42,999 nucleotides of DNA, from the NCBI GenBank assembly GCA_012838135.1, contig DUPV01000057.1, positions 1-42,999 on the forward strand. The letters run 5' to 3'. Shown piece by piece: positions 30,884 through 41,352 of this stretch. Made by a program: the position numbers and the translations under genes. The DNA is from Clostridiaceae bacterium (GTDB lineage: Bacteria > Bacillota > Clostridia > Saccharofermentanales > DTU023). The notes beneath the pieces were generated by a model. That model saw only the letters and a list, made by a program, of their open reading frames with translations. It ran no database searches and was not told the origin of the DNA. Positions within the stretch are counted from its first letter, which is position 1. Every line of letters begins with the position of its first letter.

Positions 30884-33337
30884 ATGAGGCTTTTACTAAA
30901 GCACATTTTCCGAAATATAAATGAAAATAAAATAAGAGGTTTTTTGATTATATTTTCACTTGCAATTTCATCGTTTGTTCTATACATAAATTTTGTTACA
31001 AAAGATGAGATTGTAGATCAGTATGAATCATTAATGACTGATATATTTAATGGCTATGAGATTAATGTAGTGTCTGAATCAGTTGATGCATCTATAGAAA
31101 AAGATGTCATTAATAAAATAAAAGAACATGATTTAGTAACAGATACGATTCCAATACATTCTGAGTTTTGTGCATATATTGACGAAGATTCTATGACGGC
31201 TCAATTATATTCAACAGATTTGAAAAAATTAAATGATGCAGAATTAATAGAGACAAATATCCAAGAGTTAAAGGCAGAAGAAATTGTTATCAGTCATAGT
31301 TTTTCGAGTGAATATGATTACGAAAAAGGCGATACTCTGGAATTAGTTACAAATGAAGGTGTTTCCACTTATAAAATTGTTGATGTTGCTAATAATTATG
31401 GTCTGTTTACAGAATTCGAGAATGTTAATACTTTTGTTACGAAGGAAAAGTCTCTTGCTGAAACAAATTTACTTCTAGTTCAAGCAAAAGAAAATGATAT
31501 CGGCGATTTGCTTACAGAATTTAAAGAAGAATATGATGACGATGATTTGGCTGTTGTTTCTGCGGTAGATCGTACATATATGGAATCGAATGTTTTCATG
31601 TTAGAGCAGGCGCTTATAATAGTGCTTATTATTACGGCATTGTTAAATATTTTAATTATATCCAGTAATGCTAAAGCGATTTTAATTTCCAGACGCTCGT
31701 CAATGGGAACATTCCGTAGCTTAGGTGCAACAAGCGGCCAAATTGCATTTGTACTTTCATTGGAAAATATTATTTATGGTGCGATCGGTGGTGCAGCAGG
31801 AGTAGTTTTGATTGTATTTGGTAAAAATATCTTGATGTCGTTTATATTGCAGGGTGTTTTAGGTATAAATAAGTCAGCTAATGTTGCCTTAGAACCATTA
31901 TATTTATTGATTACCGTAATTTTTGCAGTAGTTGTTCAAATAATTAGTGTTGTTCCGCAGATCCGAAAAATGGCAAATGAGCCGATTAAGGGTTTGATTC
32001 TGGGATACGCGAGACAAGAGAAATCGCGTTTTATTCTAAAAACAGTTTTAGGTATAGCTTTACTTGTAATTTCGCTTTTTTTATGGAATATAAATACTTT
32101 TTACTCTTTAGTTTATGCGATTTTAGCGTTGCTCTCAGCTATTGCAGGCGGGATGCTTATTCTGCCGTTAATTACATATTGTCTTAGTTTTTTTATAGAA
32201 AAAATCGGACAGTTTATCTCAAAAGTATTCAAACTTGCTACCAAAAACATTTGTACAAGTGAATCTACAGCAAATAATATTCGTTTGAGTGCATTATCGA
32301 TTACACTTGTTTTATTACTGGTTATTACTACCCTATCCATACAAAATATATTCTCTAATATTTCTAAGTACCTGGATGCAGATTATCAAATTTACGGGAT
32401 CACTCAAAAAGAAAAAGAATATGATGATTTAGCTGATGTTAAGGGAGTGAAAGATATCAGCTTTGCATCACAAATTTGGGACGAGTTTAAAGTTAATGGA
32501 GAAAAATATAATTTTATTTTAGCCAGCTTTGATAAAGAAGAACTCGGTGTAGTCAATGAAATAGGTGATATTTCAAAACTTAAATCCGGTGAAGCGATGA
32601 TAGACTCTTTTTATGCTGTGAGTATGGGTGTTGAAATTGGTGATTTTCTAACTATTGAAAATACTGATTTTAAGAGTAAGAGTAACAAAATTGAAGTAAA
32701 AATAGTTGGAACACTTGACACAAAATCTTATACAGCTCAAAGAAATGTTTTAGTGATCACACCGGAACAGTTCAAAAAAGAAGTAAGAGATTATCCGAGT
32801 GTAATATATGTATATTGTGATCAAAATGCAAATTATGAACAAGTTAAAAGAGATTTATATACAGAATTAACTGGTGAAAATGTAGTAGTTCAATCAGTAG
32901 ATGATTATTTTGCTCACCAGGAGCAGTCAATTGTTTCTATCATTTCTATTCTTTGGGTATTTTTAGGTTTAGCAGTATTTGTAGCGATTATAGGTATTGT
33001 AAATAATCAAATTATAAACTTTGTGCAAAGAAAACGTGAATTTGCGGTTTTGAATTCTATTGCGATGAGTAAAAGCCAGATATCTTTGATGGTCTTTTTT
33101 GAGGTCGCAATTTCATTCTTCATTGGTGTTATGTCAGGTTTGGTATTAAGTCTTTGGGCAAGCAAATTAATGGAGAAATTAATGGAAAGTTTAGGGCTTT
33201 TTGTAGAGTTTACATTTAAATGGGAAACGATAATAATTTTACTTTTAATATTATTTGCGCTCTTATTACTGACAGCATTAATTCCCATCAGAAAAATTTT
33301 TAACATGAAAATTATCAATGAAATTAAATACGAGTAA
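30884..33337 (+). CDS. FtsX/MacB-like ABC transporter permease
   Basis: The protein is 817 residues from the ATG at 30884, preceded by GAGGTGGG. A GTG at 30878 is an alternative start. The layout is an N-terminal membrane helix, a soluble extracytoplasmic domain (about 35-240), three or four helices with the FtsX signature (ILIISSNAKAILISRRSSMGTFRSLGATSGQI), two more hydrophobic pairs near 385-475, a second extracytoplasmic domain (about 480-690), and three closing helices with the second FtsX repeat (REFAVLNSIAMSKSQISLMV). It is the long two-repeat permease type that works with a MacB/LolD-like ATPase. It lies ahead of the NRPS genes on the same strand, so it is the likely exporter or self-resistance pump of the peptide. 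Confidence 0.88.
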   Translation: MRLLLKHIFRNINENKIRGFLIIFSLAISSFVLYINFVTKDEIVDQYESLMTDIFNGYEINVVSESVDASIEKDVINKIKEHDLVTDTIPIHSEFCAYIDEDSMTAQLYSTDLKKLNDAELIETNIQELKAEEIVISHSFSSEYDYEKGDTLELVTNEGVSTYKIVDVANNYGLFTEFENVNTFVTKEKSLAETNLLLVQAKENDIGDLLTEFKEEYDDDDLAVVSAVDRTYMESNVFMLEQALIIVLIITALLNILIISSNAKAILISRRSSMGTFRSLGATSGQIAFVLSLENIIYGAIGGAAGVVLIVFGKNILMSFILQGVLGINKSANVALEPLYLLITVIFAVVVQIISVVPQIRKMANEPIKGLILGYARQEKSRFILKTVLGIALLVISLFLWNINTFYSLVYAILALLSAIAGGMLILPLITYCLSFFIEKIGQFISKVFKLATKNICTSESTANNIRLSALSITLVLLLVITTLSIQNIFSNISKYLDADYQIYGITQKEKEYDDLADVKGVKDISFASQIWDEFKVNGEKYNFILASFDKEELGVVNEIGDISKLKSGEAMIDSFYAVSMGVEIGDFLTIENTDFKSKSNKIEVKIVGTLDTKSYTAQRNVLVITPEQFKKEVRDYPSVIYVYCDQNANYEQVKRDLYTELTGENVVVQSVDDYFAHQEQSIVSIISILWVFLGLAVFVAIIGIVNNQIINFVQRKREFAVLNSIAMSKSQISLMVFFEVAISFFIGVMSGLVLSLWASKLMEKLMESLGLFVEFTFKWETIIILLLILFALLLLTALIPIRKIFNMKIINEIKYE

Positions 33338-33348
33338 AAGGAGATTTC

Positions 33349-34053
33349 ATGAATACAGTTATTAAGGTTAGTAATTTACACAAGACATTTAAAAATGGTG
33401 AAACAGAAGTACATGTGCTCAAAGGCTTAGATTTCAATGTAGAAGCAGGGGAGTTTATTTCTATCATGGGTCCGTCAGGATGTGGAAAGTCAACACTTCT
33501 ATATTTGTTAGGCGGATTAGATTACCCAACAAAGGGCCAAATATTTATTAACGGTGAAGATTTAAATAAAAAGAAAGATCGAGAATTAAGCCATATGCGC
33601 AGATCGGATATTGGTTTCGTTTTTCAATTTTATAACTTGGTTCACAACTTAAGTGTTTATGAAAATATTGCTCTTCCTTTAGTTATGGGTGGCGTAAGCA
33701 CATCATCTTTTAAGAACCGTATTTATGAAATACTTGACATTGTGGGGCTTAGTGATAAAAAAGATAATTTACCAAGTCAGCTGTCAGGTGGTCAACAACA
33801 GAGAGTAGCAATTGCAAGAGCAGTTATAGTCAATCCATCAATTATTTTAGCAGATGAGCCTGTGGGAAATCTAGACAGTAAGAATGGGCAAGATGTTATG
33901 AAATTATTTTATGAAATAAACCAACGTTATAAAATTTCGATTGTTCAAGTGACACACGATCCGGACATGGCACTTTATGGTTCTCGTTTAATTAGAATAA
34001 AAGACGGTATTATTGAAAAAACAGAAGATATAGAGAGTCGAATAATCCTTTAA
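33349..34053 (+). CDS. MacB/LolD-like ABC transporter ATPase
   Basis: This 234-residue protein has Walker A MGPSGCGKST, Q-loop VFQFYNLVHNLSV, signature QLSGGQQQRVAIARA, Walker B IILADEPVGNLDS and switch H VTHDPDMA. It is the ATPase partner of the preceding FtsX-like permease, 11 bases upstream. An AAGGAG site precedes its ATG. It is followed after 29 bases by the first NRPS gene, which supports a single operon. Confidence 0.93.
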   Translation: MNTVIKVSNLHKTFKNGETEVHVLKGLDFNVEAGEFISIMGPSGCGKSTLLYLLGGLDYPTKGQIFINGEDLNKKKDRELSHMRRSDIGFVFQFYNLVHNLSVYENIALPLVMGGVSTSSFKNRIYEILDIVGLSDKKDNLPSQLSGGQQQRVAIARAVIVNPSIILADEPVGNLDSKNGQDVMKLFYEINQRYKISIVQVTHDPDMALYGSRLIRIKDGIIEKTEDIESRIIL

Positions 34054-34082
34054 TTGATTAGATATTTATGCGGAGGTTTATT

Positions 34083-37000
34083 TTGTTAAAGTTAAGTAAA
34101 GTACAAGAACAGATTATAAATATAGATCGTTTTTACGGAAAAACAAGCATTAATACTTTGGGATATGAAGGTGTGTACAGAGCTGAATTTACTAAGGAAG
34201 ATATAGTAAATGGTTTAGTACAATTCATCAGGAATACAGATGCGTTACATGTTCAATTTGTTGAAAAAGATGGTGAGGTATATCAAAAGTTTGTTAAACC
34301 CACGAAAGTTGATATCGGAGAATTAGTTTTTTCTAATCAAGAAGAATTTGATAATTTTATCAATGATCGAATGAGTACCTGCTTATTCGGATACAATCAG
34401 CCTTTGTATCAATTTTATATTGTTGAGCGACCTGATGGAAAACTGTCGAGTTTAAGTTTTATACATCATTCTATTGCTGATGGCTGGTCAATAGTAAATA
34501 TTTATACCAAGCAAATGATAAATGTTCATCATCATGACAAGAATGTTAATACAGCATCATATTCTAAATATCTTGAAAAATTGAAACCTATCAGTAACAA
34601 AACAAAAGAACGTGCCCAAAAATATTGGAAGGAAAAATTAAGCAGCTACGACAAAACTTATGAAGTTACTTTAAAAGGGGAAGAAAATGACTTTAGCAGT
34701 AAAAGAGTAATTCGAAATTTAGATTTAGAGTTAGTGAAAGCTATTCACGAATTAGCTACCGGGTTAGATGTTACTGTACCGGTAGTTTTTTTAGCAGCTT
34801 TTATTCTTATGCAATCCAGACAATATTCAGAGTCTTCGTCAGCGATAGGTATGGCAACACTTGGACGCCATAAAAAAGAAAGGGATATTTTTGGATATTT
34901 TATTCAATATCTTCCATTTATAACGACAGTTGATGAAGAATGCAGTGTGGAAAAGTTTATTAAGTATATTTCAAAAGAACAATTTAAATTTTTTCGCAAC
35001 CTGTCATATAGTTACGAATCAGTTATGGAGTTAATGGAAAAAGTTACCGGCTCCAAGAAAAATTTGATATCCTCCAACTTTTCCTTTCAAAATGCATCTT
35101 TTGATGAGAATATGTGGAAAGTATATGACGATGCAAGATGGCTTAGAAGCACAGAACAAAATATACCTCTTAGTTTTTCAATTAGTAGTCGTGAAAATGA
35201 AGAGCACTATTTTCTTGAAATAGATTATCGATTAGCATATTACAACGAAGAAGATATAAACCTTTTAATAGATCGGTACATTCACATTTTAGCTCAGTTT
35301 TGTAAAAATGCCGAGCAAAGTATAAGTCAAGTTTCTGCGATAGATAAAGAAGAACAGGCAACTGTAATCTACAAGTTTAATCCCACTACATATGAAATTG
35401 ACGAAAGTGACGATGTTATTAGTGTGTTTAAAAAATCGATTAGAGAAAATCCTGATAAAATAGCTGTGACTTATCAAGAACAAGAGATGACTTTTAACGA
35501 GTTAGATAAATTATCTGATGATTATGCAGCTTATTTGATTAGCAGAAACATTTCAAAAGGTGATGGTATTGTTATCTATGCAAGCAGATCTCTTGAAATG
35601 ATTGCGGCAATTTTCGGAATTTTAAAGGCCGGAGCTTATTATATACCAATTGATATAAAAGCACCGGAAACGCGTGTGAATTACATTATTGCGGATTCAA
35701 ATGCAAAACTTGTTTTTATTTCAGAGGATTTAGAAACAGATTTTATACATACTCAAGGGGAAATTGTTGATTTAAAAAGTGTTCCATCAAGTACAAAGAA
35801 AATTAAAATTAAAAGCAATCTTGATGATTTGGCATATTGTATGTATACATCCGGTACTACAGGGAATCCAAAAGGCACATTAATAAAACATAGAAGCATT
35901 ATTCGCTTAGTCAAATATTCTGACTTTTTACCGTTTGATCAGGGCCTATCTTTTATGCAAATTGGCTCAATGGCTTTTGATGCCGCTACATTAGAGATAT
36001 TTGGCGGCCTGCTGAATGGCGGAAGCTTACACTTAGAGTCCGAAGAAAATTTATTAGATTTAATCATCTTAGAAGAAACCATGAGAAAAAGAGATGCAGA
36101 TGCTGTTTTTATGACTTCTAGCTTTTTTAATCTTTGTGTAGATAATCAGATTACTATTTTTGAGCCTTTAGACCATGTGATGGCTGGCGGAGATGTTTTA
36201 TCCGAAATCCATTTAAAGCGTTTTCGTGAATATTATCCTGATAAAAAACTTTACAACGGCTATGGTCCAACAGAAACTACAACTTTTGTTACAACTTATG
36301 ATATTCCTAAAGAAATTCCTAATCCTATCAGTATTGGCAGACCAATTGGGCAAACACGAGTTTATATTTTACATGGCAATCAGTTACAAGGCATAGGAAT
36401 GATAGGTGAGCTTTGTGTTGCCGGTGATGGATTAAGCCAGGGCTATCTCAATAATGATCGTCTGACAGAAGAAAAGTTTGTTGCTAATCCGATTGAAGAT
36501 GGAATTATTTATCGAACAGGCGATATTGCTTATTGGTCAAGTGAAGGACTTTTATATTTTTTAGGACGAAGAGACCAGCAAGTTAAAATTCGCGGGTTCA
36601 GAATTGAACTTAAAGAAATTCAAATACAAATTAATCAATTTGATAATGTTGCAGAATCTCATATTGAAGTTCGAGAGTTTGATGGATCTAAGTGCCTTGT
36701 AGCCTATATTGTCTTAAAAGATGATGAACAGAAAGAGGAATTTGTTTTTGATAATTTAAGAAACTATCTGTCAAAGCAATTCCCGGAGTACATGATTCCC
36801 ATTGCATACAAAATTATAGATAAAATTCCCTTAACAATGAATGGCAAAGTTGACAGGGCAACTTTGCCAAGTATTGAAATTCAAAGTCGCAGGTTCTATG
36901 AACCTGCACAAAACGTAATTGAAGCAAAAATTATAAATATATACAAACAAGGACTGGATTTAAAAACAATTGGACGTAATGATAACTTTTTTGAGCTTGG

Positions 37001-38237
37001 TGGCGATTCAATTAAAGCTATGAAAATTGCATCTTTGGCAAGGAAAGACAATGTTTATCTTAATGCCCAAGAAATTTTACGCTATCCTACACCTAAATTC
37101 TTGGCGGATTTTATTCAGGAAAAGGGGAACATGGAGGTAAAGACAAGTTTTTCCATACCAAATTTAAATATCTTTTCGGAATCATCAATATACCGTTCAA
37201 TTAAAACAAGTGATTCATCAATAGATAACTTATATAAGAGTATTGAAAAATTGTTGAATAAATATGAAGTTTTAAATCTAAAGATACAAAACAAAAAATT
37301 AATAATTCCCAGTCCTTCTGAAGATAAATCTTTTGAAGTTATTATTCTAAAAAACAGTTCTAATTTATTAAATATTTATGATTATGTAAGACATCATTTC
37401 ACAGTTCTGTTAGATGACAGAGGGGATGATAAAACTATTTATTTAATTCTGCCGGCAGCGATGCTGGATTCTTATTCTTGGGAAACTGTAATTAAAGATT
37501 TTGAAAAAATTTATAATAACAATGAATTTGAAGAAGAACTAATTAATTTTTCGGACTATTGTCAAGAAAATCCTGGTGAATTCTCTGTTTTCTCGCAAGA
37601 TAATTTAAATGAAAATTACTTAGAAACAGAAAGAAAAATCAAAACAAAAAGTTTGGTTGAACTAGGCATCAAAGACAAAATACGTGAAATTCAAGATGTT
37701 CATGATTTAGAGCTTACAGATATTTTATCAATAGCACTTTATTTACTGAAAACTCAGGATGAAAAGTTTGACTACACAATCGTTGTTTATTCTGATTTAA
37801 GGAAAGCAATTTATAAAAAAGCTCCCCGAAATGCAATTGGGCCATTTTCTGTTCCGAAAATTTTAAATATAAATAATGCGGAAGAAAAGAAGTTGTTTAA
37901 TTCTGTACGAACAGCTTTAAGTGAGCGTGATTTGTTGCAAAAATTTACTCTCTCAAATATTACGGGAGAAGAAGTTTTTGTTTTTGTAAAACAGGATGTC
38001 AATCAAAATAACAAACAAGCTTTTTTGAAAAACAGTATTGAATGTTCCTTAGATTCAGAACGATTGGTAATTAATGCATCAACCAGTTTTGATGATTTAG
38101 AAATTAATAATTTTATGGAAAGTTTAAAAACGAAAATTAAAGAAATTGCCATACTTGATCCGGTTGAGAGTATTGATTTTGAAGCTGATGGTTTGACTAT
38201 AGATGAACTGTTAGAAATGGAGGCTTTCTTTGGCTAA
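34083..38237 (+). CDS. Non-ribosomal peptide synthetase 1: C-A-T-degenerate E
   Basis: The protein is 1384 residues. The start is a TTG at 34083 with GGAGG 6 bases upstream. The ATG at 34068 lies before that site. Domains: condensation (about 1-430, HHSIADG at 128-134), adenylation (about 435-920; YTSGTTGNPKG at 588, FDAATLEIFG with D633, YGPTETT, YRTGD, NGKVDR), and carrier (phosphopantetheine S976 in LGGDSIKAMK). The last region (about 1010-1370) is epimerase-like, but the HHxxxDG site reads PAAMLDS at 1124-1130. My reading of the specificity residues is D-A-L-F-M-G-G-T-F-K, close to the valine code DAFWIGGTFK, so Val or Ile is a tentative guess. A condensation domain on the first module suggests an acyl starter. 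Confidence 0.92.
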   Translation: MLKLSKVQEQIINIDRFYGKTSINTLGYEGVYRAEFTKEDIVNGLVQFIRNTDALHVQFVEKDGEVYQKFVKPTKVDIGELVFSNQEEFDNFINDRMSTCLFGYNQPLYQFYIVERPDGKLSSLSFIHHSIADGWSIVNIYTKQMINVHHHDKNVNTASYSKYLEKLKPISNKTKERAQKYWKEKLSSYDKTYEVTLKGEENDFSSKRVIRNLDLELVKAIHELATGLDVTVPVVFLAAFILMQSRQYSESSSAIGMATLGRHKKERDIFGYFIQYLPFITTVDEECSVEKFIKYISKEQFKFFRNLSYSYESVMELMEKVTGSKKNLISSNFSFQNASFDENMWKVYDDARWLRSTEQNIPLSFSISSRENEEHYFLEIDYRLAYYNEEDINLLIDRYIHILAQFCKNAEQSISQVSAIDKEEQATVIYKFNPTTYEIDESDDVISVFKKSIRENPDKIAVTYQEQEMTFNELDKLSDDYAAYLISRNISKGDGIVIYASRSLEMIAAIFGILKAGAYYIPIDIKAPETRVNYIIADSNAKLVFISEDLETDFIHTQGEIVDLKSVPSSTKKIKIKSNLDDLAYCMYTSGTTGNPKGTLIKHRSIIRLVKYSDFLPFDQGLSFMQIGSMAFDAATLEIFGGLLNGGSLHLESEENLLDLIILEETMRKRDADAVFMTSSFFNLCVDNQITIFEPLDHVMAGGDVLSEIHLKRFREYYPDKKLYNGYGPTETTTFVTTYDIPKEIPNPISIGRPIGQTRVYILHGNQLQGIGMIGELCVAGDGLSQGYLNNDRLTEEKFVANPIEDGIIYRTGDIAYWSSEGLLYFLGRRDQQVKIRGFRIELKEIQIQINQFDNVAESHIEVREFDGSKCLVAYIVLKDDEQKEEFVFDNLRNYLSKQFPEYMIPIAYKIIDKIPLTMNGKVDRATLPSIEIQSRRFYEPAQNVIEAKIINIYKQGLDLKTIGRNDNFFELGGDSIKAMKIASLARKDNVYLNAQEILRYPTPKFLADFIQEKGNMEVKTSFSIPNLNIFSESSIYRSIKTSDSSIDNLYKSIEKLLNKYEVLNLKIQNKKLIIPSPSEDKSFEVIILKNSSNLLNIYDYVRHHFTVLLDDRGDDKTIYLILPAAMLDSYSWETVIKDFEKIYNNNEFEEELINFSDYCQENPGEFSVFSQDNLNENYLETERKIKTKSLVELGIKDKIREIQDVHDLELTDILSIALYLLKTQDEKFDYTIVVYSDLRKAIYKKAPRNAIGPFSVPKILNINNAEEKKLFNSVRTALSERDLLQKFTLSNITGEEVFVFVKQDVNQNNKQAFLKNSIECSLDSERLVINASTSFDDLEINNFMESLKTKIKEIAILDPVESIDFEADGLTIDELLEMEAFFG

Positions 38238-41200
38238 TAACAATATTCAGAATGCTTATGAGTTGTCGCATTTACAAGAAGGTATATTATTTGAAAAAAT
38301 ACGTGATAAAGCATCGTCAAATTATATACTGCAGCATGTTTTTAAAATTAATGGACAAATAGACACTGATCTAATAGAACAAGTGCTTGAATTATTGAGT
38401 TTAAAATATGAAAGCTTACGTACAGCTATTTATCGTGTCCGGAAAACCGGAAACTATTATCAAATAATATTACGCAACCGAAAAATTGAGTTCAACATTG
38501 TACCAATTTTGGAAACACAAATTGATGAGTATATTGAAAGAGATTTAGAGCGCGGGTTTAATATTGAACTTGATTCTTTAGTGCGGATCAATTGTTGGCA
38601 AATTGATAAAACCAGGTGCTATTTGGGGATTACTGCAGACCATATTTTATTTGACGGATGGTCAATGTCAATATTTTTAAATGATTTTCAAAAATTCTAT
38701 AAATCTTTGAGCTCAGGAGAAGATTTTGAATTAATTCGCAGTCAATTAATAACCGATCAATCTGCTACCGGTCTATATTCAAACTACATCAGATTTCTAA
38801 AATGTGTTGATAAAGAAGACAAAAAAGATTCTCAATTATATTGGTCTGATCTTACAAGCGAAATCAATGTTAAGACAAAAATTGATTTACGACATGACTC
38901 TTCAGGAAAAGAATTGAAAACAGATGGTCATTATCGCTATATTGTTTCGAAAACAATTTATCAAGACTTAAAAAAATTTTCCTATGAATATCATTTTACT
39001 TTAAATCATATTATGGAAAGTACTTGGGGATTATTACTCCAATATTATAATATTTTTGAAAAAACTTGTTTTGGCAAAATAGTTTCCGGCAGGGATATAA
39101 AGCTCGAAAACATCGAAAACAGCATTGGTTTATATATAAATACTAATCCGGTTATTGTTGAATATGATACGGATCTTACAGTCGTTGAATATCTGAACAA
39201 AATGCAAGAACAGGCTTTTAACTCAAAGAAACATGAAGTATATCCTTTACAAAAAATACTGAAAAACAGTTCCTTACCACAGGGATTATTTGATACGATT
39301 TTTGCTTATGAAAACTTTGAAAAAAATTCCTATGACGAAAATAATTTTTTAGATTTGACGACAGAAGTATATTGTCAACATGGAGCAACAGGATTTGAGT
39401 TTGCAATAACAGTTAATGAAACTGAAGAGTTGATTTTAGATGTTATTTATAATGCATCAAGTTATCAGCAAAAAGATATTAAAAAAATTGTGAAGAATTA
39501 CGTTTCGATTTTGGATTCTTTAATTGATAATCCTAATGGCAAGTGCCAGGATTTATTAAGAGCAGATGAAGATGAAGCCAGAGCGGTTATCAATCTTGTT
39601 AACAACAATATGAGTGAATCTGTTATTCATGCTTTTAATAAATACGTAGAAAAATATCCCGATAAGCATGCAGTCTTTTATGATGATATTGGTTTGAGTT
39701 ATCGTGATTTGGATTATCAGTCAAATAAAGTAGCTAATTATTTAATACAACATAATTATGCGGGTGAAGCAATTTTGGTTGATTGTGTTCGTTCACTGGA
39801 GCTGATAATAGCTATTATGGGAATACTCAAGGCATCATCTGCTTACGTACCTATTGATTCAAAGAGCCCCCAAAAACGTATTGAATATATCATTGAGGAC
39901 AGTCAGGCCAAAATAGTTTTAACAAATAGAGAATTAGATTACAGCAATGAAGGGCTGGAGATTAAAAATATTTCTGAAATCTTAGCCGGCTCTGATGATT
40001 CTTGTATTCTGAATAGTGATAGCAGCACACTGCGTCAAAATACACTGGCATACATTATTTACACTTCAGGTACAACAGGTCAACCCAAAGGAAGCATGAT
40101 TGAACATGGTAACATTTTACGACTTGTCGAAAATGTTACATACACAACTATGAATGAAAATACTCGTTGGTTACAAACGGGTTCTATTGCATTTGACGCT
40201 TCTACACTGGAAATTTTCGGCTCTTTATTAAATGGAGGAACTCTCTATTTGATGAAGGATTCTGATTTGCAAAATACAGAAGTTTTAAATGGTTTTATTA
40301 AGAAAAATAAAATTAACACAATGTTTTTAACAACATCTTTCTTTAATCAACTTATTGATTTAAAACCGGAGATTTTTGAGACGGTGGATTATGTGATGAC
40401 CGGCGGTGAGCTTGTTTCTAACAAACACATCAAAAAGTATAAGGAAAATTTTCCTTACAACAAGATTTACAATGTGTATGGTCCGACCGAATGTACATCT
40501 CTTGCTACGTATTATGAAATACCGAATGATTATGACATCATTTCCATTGGAAAACCGATTGACCGGACACAGGTTTACATCATGAATGGAAACCATCTTG
40601 TAGGATTTGGCGTTCAAGGAGAACTTTGTATAGCAGGTGACGGTGTTTCGCGAGGTTATTTAAACAAAGACGATTTGACGGCAGAAGTATTCCAGGATAA
40701 TCCATTTGGCCCCGGTAAGTTGTATCGGACAGGCGATTTAGCTTGTATACTGCCCGACGGGAATATACAAATAATGGGAAGAATTGATAAACAAGTGAAA
40801 ATTCGTGGATTCAGAGTTGAGATTGCGGAGATAGAAGATACCATTAATAAATATCCCGGTGTGAAGAATTCTGTAGTAATCGCACGTGAAGATGTTAACG
40901 GCAGTAAGTCTCTTTATGGTTATGTTCAAACTGATGAATTAAATGAAGCAGCTTTACTTGACTTCTTGGGAACTCAATTACCAACGTATATGATACCTTC
41001 AGGTTTTCAACAACTTGAGGACATACCTCTTACAATTAACGGAAAAGTTGATTACAATGCACTGCCTGAACCCGTGATTGAGCGGAGAACTGAATATGTT
41101 GCCCCTACTAATCAGATTGAAGAGATTATTTGTAATACCTTAGAAGAAGTTCTTGAAGTAGAATCTGTGGGTATTAATGATGACTTTTTTGATTTAGGTA

Positions 41201-41352
41201 TGCATAGCTTATTAGCATTAAAGGTTATTAATATTTTAGAAAACCAATATCAAATAACGTTGGAAATAAATGATATTTTTAATTGTACTACACCGAAAAC
41301 ATTATCTGATCAGATTATGTTATCGTTTCTGTCTGCTAAGGGAGGCCAATAA
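38230..41352 (+). CDS. Non-ribosomal peptide synthetase 2: C-A-T
   Basis: The protein is 1040 residues. The TTG start at 38230 overlaps the end of NRPS 1 by 8 bases and has GGAGG at 38219-38223. The N-terminus NIQNAYELSHLQEGILFE resembles the communication plus C1 region of condensation domains that follow an epimerase-ending protein. Its active site is DHILFDGWS (D137, H138), keeping the catalytic second histidine. The adenylation domain has YTSGTTGQPKG near 611, FDASTLEIFG (D656) and YGPTECTS. The carrier has LGMHSL with S993 (LGGHSL is usual). My specificity reading is D-A-L-F-M-G-V-S-L-K, which I cannot assign to an amino acid. It ends with a one-base overlap into NRPS 3. Confidence 0.93.
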   Translation: MANNNIQNAYELSHLQEGILFEKIRDKASSNYILQHVFKINGQIDTDLIEQVLELLSLKYESLRTAIYRVRKTGNYYQIILRNRKIEFNIVPILETQIDEYIERDLERGFNIELDSLVRINCWQIDKTRCYLGITADHILFDGWSMSIFLNDFQKFYKSLSSGEDFELIRSQLITDQSATGLYSNYIRFLKCVDKEDKKDSQLYWSDLTSEINVKTKIDLRHDSSGKELKTDGHYRYIVSKTIYQDLKKFSYEYHFTLNHIMESTWGLLLQYYNIFEKTCFGKIVSGRDIKLENIENSIGLYINTNPVIVEYDTDLTVVEYLNKMQEQAFNSKKHEVYPLQKILKNSSLPQGLFDTIFAYENFEKNSYDENNFLDLTTEVYCQHGATGFEFAITVNETEELILDVIYNASSYQQKDIKKIVKNYVSILDSLIDNPNGKCQDLLRADEDEARAVINLVNNNMSESVIHAFNKYVEKYPDKHAVFYDDIGLSYRDLDYQSNKVANYLIQHNYAGEAILVDCVRSLELIIAIMGILKASSAYVPIDSKSPQKRIEYIIEDSQAKIVLTNRELDYSNEGLEIKNISEILAGSDDSCILNSDSSTLRQNTLAYIIYTSGTTGQPKGSMIEHGNILRLVENVTYTTMNENTRWLQTGSIAFDASTLEIFGSLLNGGTLYLMKDSDLQNTEVLNGFIKKNKINTMFLTTSFFNQLIDLKPEIFETVDYVMTGGELVSNKHIKKYKENFPYNKIYNVYGPTECTSLATYYEIPNDYDIISIGKPIDRTQVYIMNGNHLVGFGVQGELCIAGDGVSRGYLNKDDLTAEVFQDNPFGPGKLYRTGDLACILPDGNIQIMGRIDKQVKIRGFRVEIAEIEDTINKYPGVKNSVVIAREDVNGSKSLYGYVQTDELNEAALLDFLGTQLPTYMIPSGFQQLEDIPLTINGKVDYNALPEPVIERRTEYVAPTNQIEEIICNTLEEVLEVESVGINDDFFDLGMHSLLALKVINILENQYQITLEINDIFNCTTPKTLSDQIMLSFLSAKGGQ

